From NCBI GenBank assembly GCA_041394265.1, contig JAWKIO010000005.1:4092001-4156000 (forward strand): a stretch of DNA of 64,000 nucleotides, in the 5' to 3' direction. This DNA is from Acidimicrobiales bacterium (GTDB lineage: Bacteria; Actinomycetota; Acidimicrobiia; Acidimicrobiales; SZUA-35). How positions within the stretch are numbered: the stretch's first letter is position 1; every line of letters begins with the position of its first letter. Below the pieces are notes generated by a model. The model ran no database searches, was not told the DNA's origin, and saw only the letters and a list, made by a program, of their open reading frames with translations. This document shows positions 33,414-44,880 of the stretch, piece by piece. The translations under genes and the position numbers were made by a program.

Positions 33414-34232
33414 ATGCACGCCGGCGGGCCCGACGAACCCGAGTGGCTCGACGTCAACCGCCAGCTCTGGGATGCGATGGCCGACGCCCATGTGGATTCG
33501 GCGTTCTACGACCTCGCCGGCTTGGTCGCCGGGCGTGATGACCTGCGACCGTGGGAGTCGCGAGAGGTCGGACCGGTCGACGGCAAACGATTGCTCCACC
33601 TGCAGTGCCACCTGGGCACCGACACGATCGGTTGGGCCCGCCTCGGCGCCCGCTGCACCGGGCTCGACTTCTCGCCTCGTGCCATCGGGATCGCCCGCAT
33701 GCTCGGGCGGTGGGCCGGGTTCGAGATGTCCTGGGTCGAGGCCAACGTCTATGACGCCGTCGCGGCGCTCGACGAGCAGCGATTCGACGTGGTCTACACC
33801 GGCGTGGGCGCACTGAACTGGCTGCCGAACCTCGATCGCTGGGCCCACGTCGTCGCCGACCTGGTCGAGCCGGGCGGGTTCCTCTATCTCTACGAGATCC
33901 ATCCGATGGCGATGGCGATGGACGACACCGGGACGCGGCTGATCGACGATCTGATCGGTGGGCCATTCCAGCGACTCGACGACGGCCAGGGCACCTACGC
34001 GGCCCCCGACGCCGAACTCGAGGTCACCGAGAGTTTCGAGCGGGTGCACTCGATCGACGAGATCCTCTCGGCCGTCCTCGGTGCCGGTCTCGTGATCGAG
34101 CACTATCGCGAGTTCGACGCCACCCCGTCACCGGCGCCCTACCTCGAACGCGGCACCGACCGCCTCTACCGGTTCCCCGACGGCGCAACCCGCTTCCCCC
34201 TCACCTTCTCCCTCCGAGCCCGCCACCCCTGA
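33414..34232 (+). CDS. Class I SAM-dependent methyltransferase
   Basis: The 272-residue protein has a Rossmann methyltransferase core: motif I LLHLQCHLGTDTIGWARLGA, motif II TGLDFSPRAIGIAR, then VEANVYDAV and DVVYTGVGALNWLPNLDRWA. The variant H-L-Q-C-H-L-G-T in motif I is characteristic of a methyltransferase_25/11-like group. Substrate is unknown. The ATG at 33414 lies 20 bases after rsfS, so the gene may be read from the nadD promoter. Confidence 0.85.
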   Translation: MHAGGPDEPEWLDVNRQLWDAMADAHVDSAFYDLAGLVAGRDDLRPWESREVGPVDGKRLLHLQCHLGTDTIGWARLGARCTGLDFSPRAIGIARMLGRWAGFEMSWVEANVYDAVAALDEQRFDVVYTGVGALNWLPNLDRWAHVVADLVEPGGFLYLYEIHPMAMAMDDTGTRLIDDLIGGPFQRLDDGQGTYAAPDAELEVTESFERVHSIDEILSAVLGAGLVIEHYREFDATPSPAPYLERGTDRLYRFPDGATRFPLTFSLRARHP

Positions 34233-34262
34233 TCGACACCCCCGGGGGGCCGCCAACCCACC

Positions 34263-34313
34263 GCAACTTTGGAGAGTTCATGCCGCTCAGAGGTGCGAAC
34301 TCGCCAAAGTTGC
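34263..34313. terminator. Long inverted repeat between the methyltransferase gene and leuS
   Basis: GCAACTTTGGAGAGTTC (34263-34279) pairs with GAACTCGCCAAAGTTGC (34297-34313), 16 of 17 positions matching, with a 17-base loop. A GGGGTTTT stretch follows on the + strand. Placed between convergent genes, it could act as a bidirectional terminator. It shares TGCGAACTC with the repeat near 18160. Confidence 0.6.
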
Positions 34314-34328
34314 CGGGGTTTTGAGCGG

Positions 34329-37193
<2,865 letters not shown>

Positions 37194-37327
37194 GGTCGGA
37201 CATGGTAGGCAACCGGCCTTGCGGATCGGTTCGACATTTGGTCCGTGATGGGGTTGTTGGTGGGAGCAGAGTTGGTACGATCTCACTTCCGAATCGGGCC
37301 ATGAGGCGCGAGTCGGACCGCACATGC

Positions 37328-37400
37328 GGGGCTATAGCTCAGTTGGTAGAGCGCTTCCATGGCATGGAAGAGGTCAGGAGTTCAATTCTCCTTAGCTCCA
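37328..37400 (+). tRNA. tRNA-Ala (anticodon GGC)
   Basis: The 73-base sequence folds as a cloverleaf. The acceptor stem is GGGGCTA with TAGCTCC (one G-T pair), the D arm is GCTC AGTTGGTA GAGC, and the anticodon stem CTTCC/GGAAG has loop ATGGCAT. The T arm is AGGAG/CTCCT with TTCAATT. The discriminator base is A and CCA is not encoded. The 3' end marks the left border of the accessory region, so it may have been the integration site. Confidence 0.96.
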
Positions 37401-37407
37401 CGAAGTA

Positions 37408-37430
37408 AGGCCAGGTCATCGACCTGGCCT
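37408..37430 (+). terminator. Rho-independent terminator after tRNA-Ala
   Basis: AGGCCAGGTC (37408-37417) and GACCTGGCCT (37421-37430) form a 10-bp stem with a 3-base loop, followed by CTTTCATTTTT. It lies 7 bases after the tRNA. Confidence 0.85.
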
Positions 37431-37582
37431 CTTTCATTTTTCCAGATGCTGGCATGCCGAGTGAGTTACGGGGTGAGTTACGCAGAACGGACAGTGGGAG
37501 ACGTCGGCAGACGCCGAGACATCGGTCCACCAGTTCGGTCGATGAGCGCTTGCCCTGGCCGATGGCGGTGGTGGTCGGCTCC

Positions 37583-38293
37583 TCAGCGAGCGTGAGTGAC
37601 GAGTTGAGAGATGTGGGCGGTGAGGGTCAGATTCGAGCGTCGGGCGCCGGCCTTCAGCTCCGCCCGGTCGTCGTCACCGATGGCAATGCGGAGGAACCGA
37701 GTCGGCACCATCGCGTTTTCGGCGTCAGGCGGCGGTGGAGGGTGGCTGGTCCTGCTCGCTCGTGAGGCGAGGAGCGCTCCGAGGTGTTCGCCCAGTCCGA
37801 TGCCGGCGGCTTCGGCTTGGCGTCGATGGCGTTCCCATGTCGCGTCGTCGACGGTGAATCGTGCGGGGCGGCGCGAACGGCGCGCGGCATCCTTGTCAGC
37901 CCACCATGTCCCCGCCTGACGCATCTCGGCGACGTTCTCTCGGAAGTGAACGGAGCGACGCGTGCGCTCGATCGCTTCGGCGCTTCTACGTTCGGCATCG
38001 AGAGCCTCGGCCACCCGGCGCGCCGCCCACAGTTGTTCGTGCCGGGTGACAAGTCCGGCTTGCACGTCCCGCAGCCATGCGTGCAGGGCGCGCCATGAGG
38101 TGTCGTGCAGCGGGGGTGCGGGCACCGCGGCGAGCGCTGCTTCCAGGAGGGCCTCGATGTGGTCGAGGGTGATTCGGCTGCTTCCCCCAGGGGGAAGCAG
38201 CAAGTCTGTGCCGGACATTTCGTCGTTGGTTGGTGCAGTGAGCTCGCGGCGAGGGGCGGGCGGCGGTGTTGGTGATGCTGGCTCGATGGTCAT
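37583..38293 (-). CDS. Hypothetical protein, possibly plasmid/mobilisation related
   Basis: The 236-residue protein is Ala/Arg-rich and helical. Two short segments, RFTVDDATWERHRRQAEAAG near residue 145 and FLRIAIGDDDRAELKAGARR near 198, each look like a strand followed by a helix. This resembles the start of ribbon-helix-helix or MobC-type domains, but no family is certain. It is the first gene in the island next to tRNA-Ala. Confidence 0.5.
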   Translation of the reverse strand: MTIEPASPTPPPAPRRELTAPTNDEMSGTDLLLPPGGSSRITLDHIEALLEAALAAVPAPPLHDTSWRALHAWLRDVQAGLVTRHEQLWAARRVAEALDAERRSAEAIERTRRSVHFRENVAEMRQAGTWWADKDAARRSRRPARFTVDDATWERHRRQAEAAGIGLGEHLGALLASRASRTSHPPPPPDAENAMVPTRFLRIAIGDDDRAELKAGARRSNLTLTAHISQLVTHAR

Positions 38294-38475
38294 GAACGGT
38301 GCTCGGTGGGTGCGGTGTGGTTGAGCGGTGCGACGATGGCAACGAAATCAGAGCGGGCGTGCGCGGTGCGTTGCGCGAACCGCAGCGTCGAGCTTGCGGC
38401 CGGACCTACCCGCCTGTCACGTCTTGCTGTGGGTGATTCCGCGGTGGGCGTCCACCTCGGTATTGGCACGATCGA

Positions 38476-38793
38476 ATGACGGATCATGGCGCCTCCCCTG
38501 CTCGGCTGATCCAGCTGAGGAAGGCGGTCGCCGGACTCAGGACGCGTCACGAGCGTGCGGTGCAGTCGGCGGTGCAGTGGCTGGTGCAGTCGGTGGTGCA
38601 GCACGGTGGGGCTTACGCTCGACCCGATGACCGGTCACTCACCGATGGCGGTCGGCCGTTGGTCCGGCTGGTGCCGGTGGGCGGATCGTTCGACCGACTA
38701 TTCGTCGTCGGCTGCGGTTGGGCGGATCAGACGAGCAGCGATCTCGAACACCATCGTCGCTGTTGCTACGACCTCGGCGGCCTCGCCGGCTGA
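38476..38793 (+). CDS. Small hypothetical protein with VQxx repeats
   Basis: A 105-residue open frame starting at ATG 38476. Residues 29-44 are four tetrapeptides VQSA, VQWL, VQSV, VQHG, encoded by 12-base tandem repeats. It overlaps antisense to the HEPN remnant at its 3' end, and no ribosome binding site is clear. It may not be a real gene. Confidence 0.25.
   Translation: MTDHGASPARLIQLRKAVAGLRTRHERAVQSAVQWLVQSVVQHGGAYARPDDRSLTDGGRPLVRLVPVGGSFDRLFVVGCGWADQTSSDLEHHRRCCYDLGGLAG
38560..38607 (+). repeat. Four 12-base tandem repeats (GTGCAG core)
   Basis: GTGCAG occurs at 38560, 38572, 38584 and 38596, an exact 12-base period, with variable second halves (TCGGCG, TGGCTG, TCGGTG, CACGGT). It is in frame with the small hypothetical frame at 38476. 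Confidence 0.7.
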
Positions 38794-38848
38794 TGCATCG
38801 GGCAGATCGCCGGGATAGCGGGCCTCGTACTACAGGCAGTCGATCGCT
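38698..38848 (-). pseudogene. Remnant of a HEPN-domain toxin gene
   Basis: Directly after the nucleotidyltransferase stop, the - strand reads DCL-stop-YEARYPGDLPDASAGEAA and continues about 30 residues to a TAG at 38700-38698. YEARYPGDLPD resembles the C-terminal end of HEPN proteins, which normally pair with MNT nucleotidyltransferases. Only the last ~45 codons remain and a TAG interrupts them, so the gene is decayed. Confidence 0.55.
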
Positions 38849-39229
38849 TCAGTTGGCATCGGCCACGGGCCGTCGGTAGACGCTCACGCCCTCGCGAAGC
38901 GGCCAGTACACAGCGGATCCCACGTTCGACCGCTCGGTAGCGATCTCGGCGAGGTCCGCAACGACGATGTCGAGGGGAACGAACGTCTTGACTGCGGCAC
39001 GTGTGGTCCGCATGAGTGATCGCTTGTCCGAGGCCTCGACCATGTCGAACACGACGAGGAGATCGATGCCTGAGTCAGGCCCATCATCGCCGCGCGCCAC
39101 CGAGCCGAACAGGATGATCTCGAAGAGGTCCACCGCCGTCACGATTTCGTCGATCACGTGAGGGACAGCTTGGGCCAACGTGAGCCCGTCGTATCGTCCA
39201 AGTTCGTCGACGGTGTGCGCCTGCGACAT
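38849..39229 (-). CDS. MNT-type nucleotidyltransferase domain protein (antitoxin-like)
   Basis: The 126-residue protein is a minimal nucleotidyltransferase of the KNTase/MNT group, with the motif ILFGSVARGDDGPDSGIDLL. The family consensus is GSxARG, then D-x-D. Here the first catalytic Asp is Gly (SGID rather than SDID), so activity is doubtful. In MntA-HepT modules such a protein inactivates a HEPN RNase by AMPylation; the HEPN partner here is only a fragment just downstream. This is a decaying toxin-antitoxin module. Confidence 0.8.
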   Translation of the reverse strand: MSQAHTVDELGRYDGLTLAQAVPHVIDEIVTAVDLFEIILFGSVARGDDGPDSGIDLLVVFDMVEASDKRSLMRTTRAAVKTFVPLDIVVADLAEIATERSNVGSAVYWPLREGVSVYRRPVADAN

Positions 39230-39524
39230 GCGGCAAGGCTAGTCGAAGGCTTCCACTCGACATCTCCACGCTCGTGAGCACCGACTCCTCATCGTGCACC
39301 TCCGACGCTTGCTTCCGACCACAGCTGGCCCACATCAGGGGAGTTGCAGTCGCCCGCATATCCGTCATCATCGGGCGGCCGGTGGTTTGGGACACGCCAC
39401 GGGTCGCACGATCGGCGTCCTCGGCGTATTCACTCGTGGTCAGACCGGGCAGTCCGGTGGACGGGCAGAAGAAGGTTGGCTATCTGGTGGGCAACGGCCG
39501 GGGTCCTGCGGATCCGGGACTGCG

Positions 39525-40028
39525 TCAAGCGTCAGAGCTCGAGTGGTCGGCGGCCGTGGTGCTCGGTGTCTCGGTCTTGTCACCGGTTGCGTCGGGCCTG
39601 AGGGGAAGCGCAGCGCATCCAACCGGGATGGTTCCTGCGTCAACCCCGTGACACAGTCGGTAGAACTGTGTGCGATCGAGTTCGGGCAGCGGAACCTCGT
39701 CGGGTCCAGCACCGAAGCGTCCAACATCGCCGACGGCCAGGCCGCTGTCAGCCCACTCCTGCGCGGTGTACGTGCCTCCGGCAAGGATCCACTCTGGATT
39801 CCACGCTTTACCGTTCCATCGTTCGAGTCGCCAAGCGACTCCCCGGTTCTTGTTCAGCTCGGATCCGGTAGGAAAGCCCAAGACTGCGGACGCCTCGTTC
39901 TCGGAGAGTGTCACGCTGAACGCGTCGGTGTCTGTCGATGGCGCGGCCGCTTGACCGGTGTTCGATCCCGTGGTGCAGGCGGCCGCGAGGACTGAGACGA
40001 GAAGGACTGTTGGCGCTCGAACAAGCAT
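39525..40028 (-). CDS. Putative lipoprotein
   Basis: The 167-residue protein starts MLVRAPTVLLVSVLAAACTT, a lipoprotein signal peptide with lipobox AAAC. The mature part holds a globular region (FSVTLSENEASAVLGFPTGS, WRLERWNGKAWNPEWILAGG) and a Thr/Ser-rich end. I do not recognise the family. The ATG at 40028 is preferred because it starts the signal peptide. Confidence 0.6.
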   Translation of the reverse strand: MLVRAPTVLLVSVLAAACTTGSNTGQAAAPSTDTDAFSVTLSENEASAVLGFPTGSELNKNRGVAWRLERWNGKAWNPEWILAGGTYTAQEWADSGLAVGDVGRFGAGPDEVPLPELDRTQFYRLCHGVDAGTIPVGCAALPLRPDATGDKTETPSTTAADHSSSDA

Positions 40029-40123
40029 GGTCCTCTGACGTGCAGTTCGGGCAGGAAGTTCCCTTTGGTCGGGTGCTGGGTCGGTTTCGGCTGCAGCGGC
40101 ATCGCGTTTCCCGCGAGTCGGTG

Positions 40124-40363
40124 TCATTCGAGCGCGGCGGCAATCCAGGGCACCAGGAGCGCTCCGACTCCCGTGACGGTAAGAACTCTCGGAAGGGACT
40201 CGATCTGCACACGGTAGAAGTTCGAAACAGTGAAGCTGCGCTGCAGCTGCTTCATCGTTACGACCGGAAGACGAGCGTCAAGCCTTCGAGCAAGGCCAGC
40301 GAGCACGAAGCACACAACGGCGAACATCGTGGCCCAAAGCACGTCATTCCAGTCCACCTCCAC
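40124..40363 (-). CDS. Small hypothetical membrane protein
   Basis: A 79-residue frame with a hydrophobic helix near residues 8-26 (VLWATMFAVVCFVLAGLA) and a second near 60-77. No family is recognised. It lies 95 bases upstream of the lipoprotein gene in the same direction. Confidence 0.4.
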   Translation of the reverse strand: MEVDWNDVLWATMFAVVCFVLAGLARRLDARLPVVTMKQLQRSFTVSNFYRVQIESLPRVLTVTGVGALLVPWIAAALE

Positions 40364-40599
40364 GCTGCACCCCCGTCGAACGCCCAGGCGCCCGACGCCA
40401 GCCTAGGTCGCCGTTCGATGCGCTCCCCGCCACAACGGAATAGCAGCCGAACGGGCCGACACGCTGCCGGCGTTCGGGGATAATGCCGGAGCGGCATGCA
40501 CTGAGAGTTTAGGGTCACTCGCGAGGTGGTCAGCTCGTCGCACTGAGTGCGGGTGTGCGAGTCTTCGGTTTGGGTGTGCGAGGTGGTCTTGGGGGATTC

Positions 40600-40980
40600 A
40601 TGAAGTCGGCGATGGTGATCTGTAGGGACACAGTTGACCCCGTTGCCGTTCTGGCGGCAGTGGCACACAAGCGGGGGTACTCCGTTGCCGTAGCGCCCGG
40701 GTACGCGCAGATCACCAACCTGGTCGGCCGTCTGTTTACGGTTATGGCGGGCGAAAGTGACTATGAGCAGTGGGACGAAGAAGACCGGAACCTACTTGTG
40801 GCGAGCGTGGAGGCGCCGAATCGACTGTTTCGAGGATTCGCTGTTGAGTGTCGGTGGGAGAGGTTGTTCTGTGAGCTCGTCTCGGACTTCGGTGCCGCCG
40901 TGGAAGACGTGTGGGTCGTAGATTCTGACGGCGTGGTTTGGAGCTGGGACGATCTAGACCCGGAACGCATCGTCTTGTAG
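40600..40980 (+). CDS. Hypothetical protein
   Basis: The 126-residue acidic protein begins MKSAMVICRDTVDPVAVLAA after a GGGGGATTC element that could be the ribosome binding site. It contains several Trp and acidic residues (YEQWDEEDRN, VVDSDGVVWSWDDLD). No family or signal peptide is recognised. Size and composition resemble small immunity-type proteins, but that is a guess. Confidence 0.55.
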   Translation: MKSAMVICRDTVDPVAVLAAVAHKRGYSVAVAPGYAQITNLVGRLFTVMAGESDYEQWDEEDRNLLVASVEAPNRLFRGFAVECRWERLFCELVSDFGAAVEDVWVVDSDGVVWSWDDLDPERIVL

Positions 40981-41267
40981 CCCAGTGGCGCGTTGGCACC
41001 TGCAGGAGAATCTGGGTAGTCGCATGAACCAGTTCTGGTCTGGCGATGTGCAGAATATCGACCTCGAATCGTCGGCTTCGACGCTTGACCGCCGGCACTC
41101 TGGGATGTCGTGCTCTGCGTCACCCTGCCGGCGGTATGGGGCAGGGACGAGGGGCATGAGCGCTGAGCAATACGGGGCAGTGCGCCGCTCGCGTACGTGC
41201 GGATATCGCGTGGATCCAGGCGGCAAGTCACTGAGCGCTGACGTTCGGCTACCGCCGATTCACGGCG

Positions 41268-41624
41268 TCATCGACTAGCAGAAACCAAGCCCCACTCGAT
41301 CAGCGCTTCTTCCCAGATCACAAGTCGGTGCGCTTCGAAGTAGTTACGCAGCAGTTTTCGGACGTGGTCATTTTCCAGTTGCTCGTCCGAATCCATGAGG
41401 GTGATGAGATCGAGCGAATCGGCAGCATCCATTGATGCAATAGCGGAAGGGTCTGGGCTGCAACACCCATAGCCATCGAAGGAGATCCTCACGATGAAGA
41501 GGCGTCCTTCGTCGTCGAGCGAAAAGTCAGCGAACGCGACATCGCCGAGAGCAAGCGAGTACGCACAGGGCCGGGTCGACCCCTCCCACCGATGTCGACT
41601 GATTGCGAAGTTGGCGGCATACAT
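41268..41624 (-). CDS. Hypothetical protein next to the IS element
   Basis: The 118-residue protein starts MYAANFAISRHRWEGS at ATG 41624. It contains FADFSLDDEGRLFIVRISFD and a C-terminal helix (HVRKLLRNYFEAHRLVIWEE). No family is recognised. The IS256 element begins 21 bases upstream of this start, so the native promoter was probably displaced. Confidence 0.55.
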   Translation of the reverse strand: MYAANFAISRHRWEGSTRPCAYSLALGDVAFADFSLDDEGRLFIVRISFDGYGCCSPDPSAIASMDAADSLDLITLMDSDEQLENDHVRKLLRNYFEAHRLVIWEEALIEWGLVSASR

Positions 41625-41637
41625 GTGACGGAGAGTA

Positions 41638-43048
41638 TGTCGCGAGGGTGAGTCCCGTCTCGTGGTGTAGATCGGCCTGACCATCGGAGGGGCATCCCCT
41701 CGGGTGTGGTGGCCACCGTGCGATTCTCAGAAGTGACTAAACGAACTGAGAAGGAATCGCACGATGACCGAATACGAGTCTGCACTATCCGCTTTCGAGG
41801 CGCGTCTCACCGGGACCGGCCTTGCCGGATCACTGGCGGAGATTCTGACCGATGCCATCCAAGAACTCATCGAAGCCGAACTCACCGCACGCATCGGCGC
41901 CGAACCCGGTGAACGGACCCTGGCCCGCACCAACCTCCGCAACGGGCACCGCCCGAAACTGGTATCGACCCCCGCAGGCGACCTCGAGCTGGGGATCCCG
42001 AAACTCCGGCAAGGATCGTTCTTCCCCGAACTCCTCGAGCCCCGCCGCCGCATCGACAAAGCCCTGTGGGCAGTGATCATGACCGCCTACATCACCGGCA
42101 CCAGCACCCGAAAGGTCGACGACCTGGTCAAAGCGTTGGGCTGCGACACCGGCATCTCCAAGAGCAGTGTCAGCAGGATCTGCAAGAACATCGACGCCGA
42201 CGTCGCCGTGCTACGCAACCGTGATCTCGGCCATCAACGCTTCGTCTACGTCTGGCTGGACGCCACCTACGTCCACGTCCGCGAAGCAGGCCAGGTCACC
42301 TCGAAAGCAGTCGTGATCGCGACAGGTCTCCGAGCCGACGGCTACCGGGAAGTACTCGGTGTCGATGTCGGGGACTCGGAGAACGAAACGTTTTGGACCG
42401 AGTTCCTCCGGAGCTTGAAAGACCGCAACCTCACGGGTGTCCGCCTCGTCATCTCCGACGCCCACGCCGGGTTGAAAGCAGCAATCCGGCGGGTGTTCCA
42501 AGGCGCCGGTTGGCAACGCTGCCGCGTGCACGCCATGAGGAACCTGTTGTCGGTCGCCAAGCACCAGCACCGCTTCATGATCGCGGCGTTGATCCGCACC
42601 ATCTTCGCCCAACCCGACGCCGGGTCGGCCCGCACCCAGTTACGTAACGTCGTCACCCAGCTCGCTGGTGTGTCGCCCGAGGTCGCTACCAAGCTGGAGG
42701 GCATGGAGACCGACTTGTTGGCCTACACCGGGTTCCCGCCGGCGCACTGGTCCAAGATCTGGTCGAACAACCCGATCGAACGATTGAACCGTGAACTGAA
42801 ACGACGCACCGATGTCGTGCAGATCTTCCCCAACACCGAATCGGTGATCCGCCTCGTCGGCGCGCTGCTGGTCGAGATCAACGACGAAATGATCTCCTCC
42901 GACCGGCGCTACATCGCCGCCGGCAGTCTCGAACCACTCGTCGACCATGAAGGAGAACCGCTAACGTCATTGCCCGCAGCCCCAAGAACCTGACCAACAG
43001 AATCGCACGGCACTCCTACACCACCCGACGGGACTCCATCTGTCGCGA
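41638..43048 (+). mobile_element. IS256-family insertion sequence with 8-bp target duplication (copy 1)
   Basis: The element spans 41646-43040 (1,395 bases). Its ends share GAGTCCCGTC..GTGGTGTAG (left 41650-41670, right complement 43016-43036, 19 of 21 matching). Each end is preceded by 4 further bases and then the direct repeat TGTCGCGA (41638-41645 and 43041-43048), the target duplication. It carries one transposase gene. Confidence 0.88.
41764..42993 (+). CDS. IS256-family (MULE-type) transposase
   Basis: The 409-residue enzyme catalyses cut-and-paste or copy-out transposition of its own IS. The DDE residues are in YVWLDATYVHV, VRLVISDAHAGLKAA and NNPIERLNRELKRRTDV, with the conserved GWQRCRVHAMRNLL (C/H motif) between the second Asp and the Glu. 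Length is typical and the frame is intact, so the element may be active. It is related to, but clearly different from, the transposase at 45301. Confidence 0.95.
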   Translation: MTEYESALSAFEARLTGTGLAGSLAEILTDAIQELIEAELTARIGAEPGERTLARTNLRNGHRPKLVSTPAGDLELGIPKLRQGSFFPELLEPRRRIDKALWAVIMTAYITGTSTRKVDDLVKALGCDTGISKSSVSRICKNIDADVAVLRNRDLGHQRFVYVWLDATYVHVREAGQVTSKAVVIATGLRADGYREVLGVDVGDSENETFWTEFLRSLKDRNLTGVRLVISDAHAGLKAAIRRVFQGAGWQRCRVHAMRNLLSVAKHQHRFMIAALIRTIFAQPDAGSARTQLRNVVTQLAGVSPEVATKLEGMETDLLAYTGFPPAHWSKIWSNNPIERLNRELKRRTDVVQIFPNTESVIRLVGALLVEINDEMISSDRRYIAAGSLEPLVDHEGEPLTSLPAAPRT

Positions 43049-43204
43049 CCGGATCAGTCCGAAGCCAAATTCGCGCAGAGTTGGCGTTCAGGTCCGATCA
43101 CTCACCCGATCCACGCGCTATCCGGCAGACCGAGCGATACGGCCGCCGACCCGTGGTGGGTCGGCGGCGGTGGCTTGACGACCGGTGGCCGAGCATGGTC
43201 GAAG

Positions 43205-44040
43205 CTAGGAGGAACGGGTGGGAACCCAGCATCGGACGGTGCTGTGGTAGCGGTCGTAGTCCTCTCCGAACCGGGCTGCGAGGTCGGCCTCCTCCACCGG
43301 CCGAATCACGAGGTTCCAGAGAACCGCACCAACCGCTGCCAGTGCGATCACGCTCCACGAACCCACGACAGCGCCGATCGCCGCGGTCTGGGCTGCGCCG
43401 GCGACGGCCATCGGGTTGCGGACATACCCGTAGGGGCGCGTGCGACGAGTCGTCGTGCGGTCTCGGCTGGGAGCGGTGTGCCCCGGCCGACCAACGCCAT
43501 CGTGAGACACGACCACAAACCCAAGGCGCTTCCCGCTGTGAAGACCAGCCAGCCAATCCAAGCGCAGGCTGGGTCCTGCAGTGCTGGCAATGAGACTCTG
43601 AGGCGGTGCTCAGCTGCGGCCACGATGATCGGTATCACGGCGAAGAACAGCGTCCAGAATACGATCAGCTGAGCGAGACTTCGTCGCACATTTGTTACCT
43701 TGCTCGACACTGTCGCCGGGTGGAACGCAAATGGGCCGACGAAGAACCACTCTGTTGGTAGACGCCCATGCCAAACCGTCAAGGCGGAGACGGCGGTGCC
43801 GACCGCTGCGACCGTCATCGCGACAACACCCCAGCCAGCGGTGCGCTCGATCAAGCCGTACACGAGTAGAGACGCTGTGACCCCGATCGTCCACACTGTC
43901 ACGACCACCGACGCGGCACGACTCCCGGTGAGTGCCGCCCACAACGAACCCAGCACGAAGAAGGCCACGTCGGGTCCGACGAGCAGCCGCGGATCCCATC
44001 CACCCAGCGTGAGCCGACGTACATCACCACACATGAACAC
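43205..44040 (-). pseudogene. Frameshifted isoprenylcysteine methyltransferase-like membrane protein
   Basis: Two overlapping frames together encode a multi-helix membrane protein of the ICMT/PEMT methyltransferase type. The first (44040 to ~43436) has five or so helices and ends RGTPLPAETARRLVAR. The second continues as PYGYVRNPMAVAGAAQTAAI and ARFGEDYDRYHSTVRCWVP, the conserved SAM-binding C-terminus. A single missing base near 43433-43440 breaks the frame. It is either an inactivated gene or a sequencing error. Confidence 0.7.
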
Positions 44041-44328
44041 CGAGATCCACCAGATCGCGCCCGCTGCGGCCTGCGCCCCGAAATACCAGCGCGCGTTGCT
44101 ACGGCAGCGACAACACCACTGGATCTACGCACGATCGCAAGCGTGCCCGGAATGCTTCGACCCTCCACCCAAGCGTCGAGCACCCGAACGGTCCATTCAC
44201 TGATGTCTCCCACGTTCAAACGCAGGCTTGTCGCCGAGCCGGCGGTCTGGGACGTTCTTCGGCGCTTGAGCAACGAGTGGTATGGGACACTCGGGAACCA
44301 TGTTGACTGATCACACGTCGATACGAGC

Positions 44329-44880
44329 ATGACGTTGTCGACGATGACCAGATGGTTGCTCCTGATCGGGGCTGTCGTGACGCTCAGCGCGGCGTGCAGT
44401 TCGCCGACATCGCAAGCTTCTACGGAGGGCGAACAACTGACCCTCGATGGTGAGTTGCAGGATTCCAGCGGTGAGGGCGACGATCTGCCGGTTGAGATTG
44501 CCCTGGCAGATGCGCGGGTTCGCTGTTCCGAGGCGGGGATCGCTGGGTACCGGCTCGAGGTTTCGGAGTCTCGGAACTACTGGCGACAGGGTTGTTCGTG
44601 GGTGACGGTGGTCGCTGATGGTGTTGTGCGCAACGTGTCGGTCGATTCGCCGTCGGATTCGCAGGCGTGTTTCGGGGTCGAGTGGACGGTCGAGGAGTTG
44701 CACGATCGGATCGCGGAGTGGGCCGACAATATCGAGGAGTTCAGCGACCCGGAGTTCGGGGAGCACACTCTGGAGGTGGTCTTCGACGAGTTGGGTGTGC
44801 CGGAGGCGATCCGGTTCGACTTGGCCAATGCTGACGATGAGGAATCGACATTGCGCGTGATCTTCCGCGGGCAAGGCTGA
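44329..44880 (+). CDS. DUF6174-like lipoprotein
   Basis: The 183-residue protein has a lipoprotein signal peptide (LLLIGAVVTLSAAC as lipobox), a short acidic spacer and a domain resembling DUF6174. The resemblance rests on YRLEVSESRNYWRQGCSWVT, VVADGVVRNVSV, TVEELHDRIAEWADNIEEFS and VVFDELGVPEAIRFD. Function is unknown; it is probably exposed outside the membrane. An ATG at 44344 is an alternative start. Confidence 0.65.
   Translation: MTLSTMTRWLLLIGAVVTLSAACSSPTSQASTEGEQLTLDGELQDSSGEGDDLPVEIALADARVRCSEAGIAGYRLEVSESRNYWRQGCSWVTVVADGVVRNVSVDSPSDSQACFGVEWTVEELHDRIAEWADNIEEFSDPEFGEHTLEVVFDELGVPEAIRFDLANADDEESTLRVIFRGQG

Noticed and set aside
37339..37530. Small - strand frame containing RRIELLTSSMPW
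   Set aside because: It is the antisense translation of tRNA-Ala and the terminator, a common spurious annotation.
38540..38620. Tandem repeats as a possible CRISPR array
   Set aside because: The unit is only 12 bases with no spacers between copies and it lies in frame in a possible coding sequence; there are no cas genes in the window.
39274..39651. A 125-codon + strand frame in the island
   Set aside because: It overlaps the lipoprotein gene antisense at 39525-39651, lacks a clear ribosome binding site and shows no domain; coding support is too weak.
43175..44203. Several + strand frames opposite the ICMT-like gene
   Set aside because: They are low-complexity Arg/Pro or Thr/Ala-rich shadows of the - strand membrane protein.
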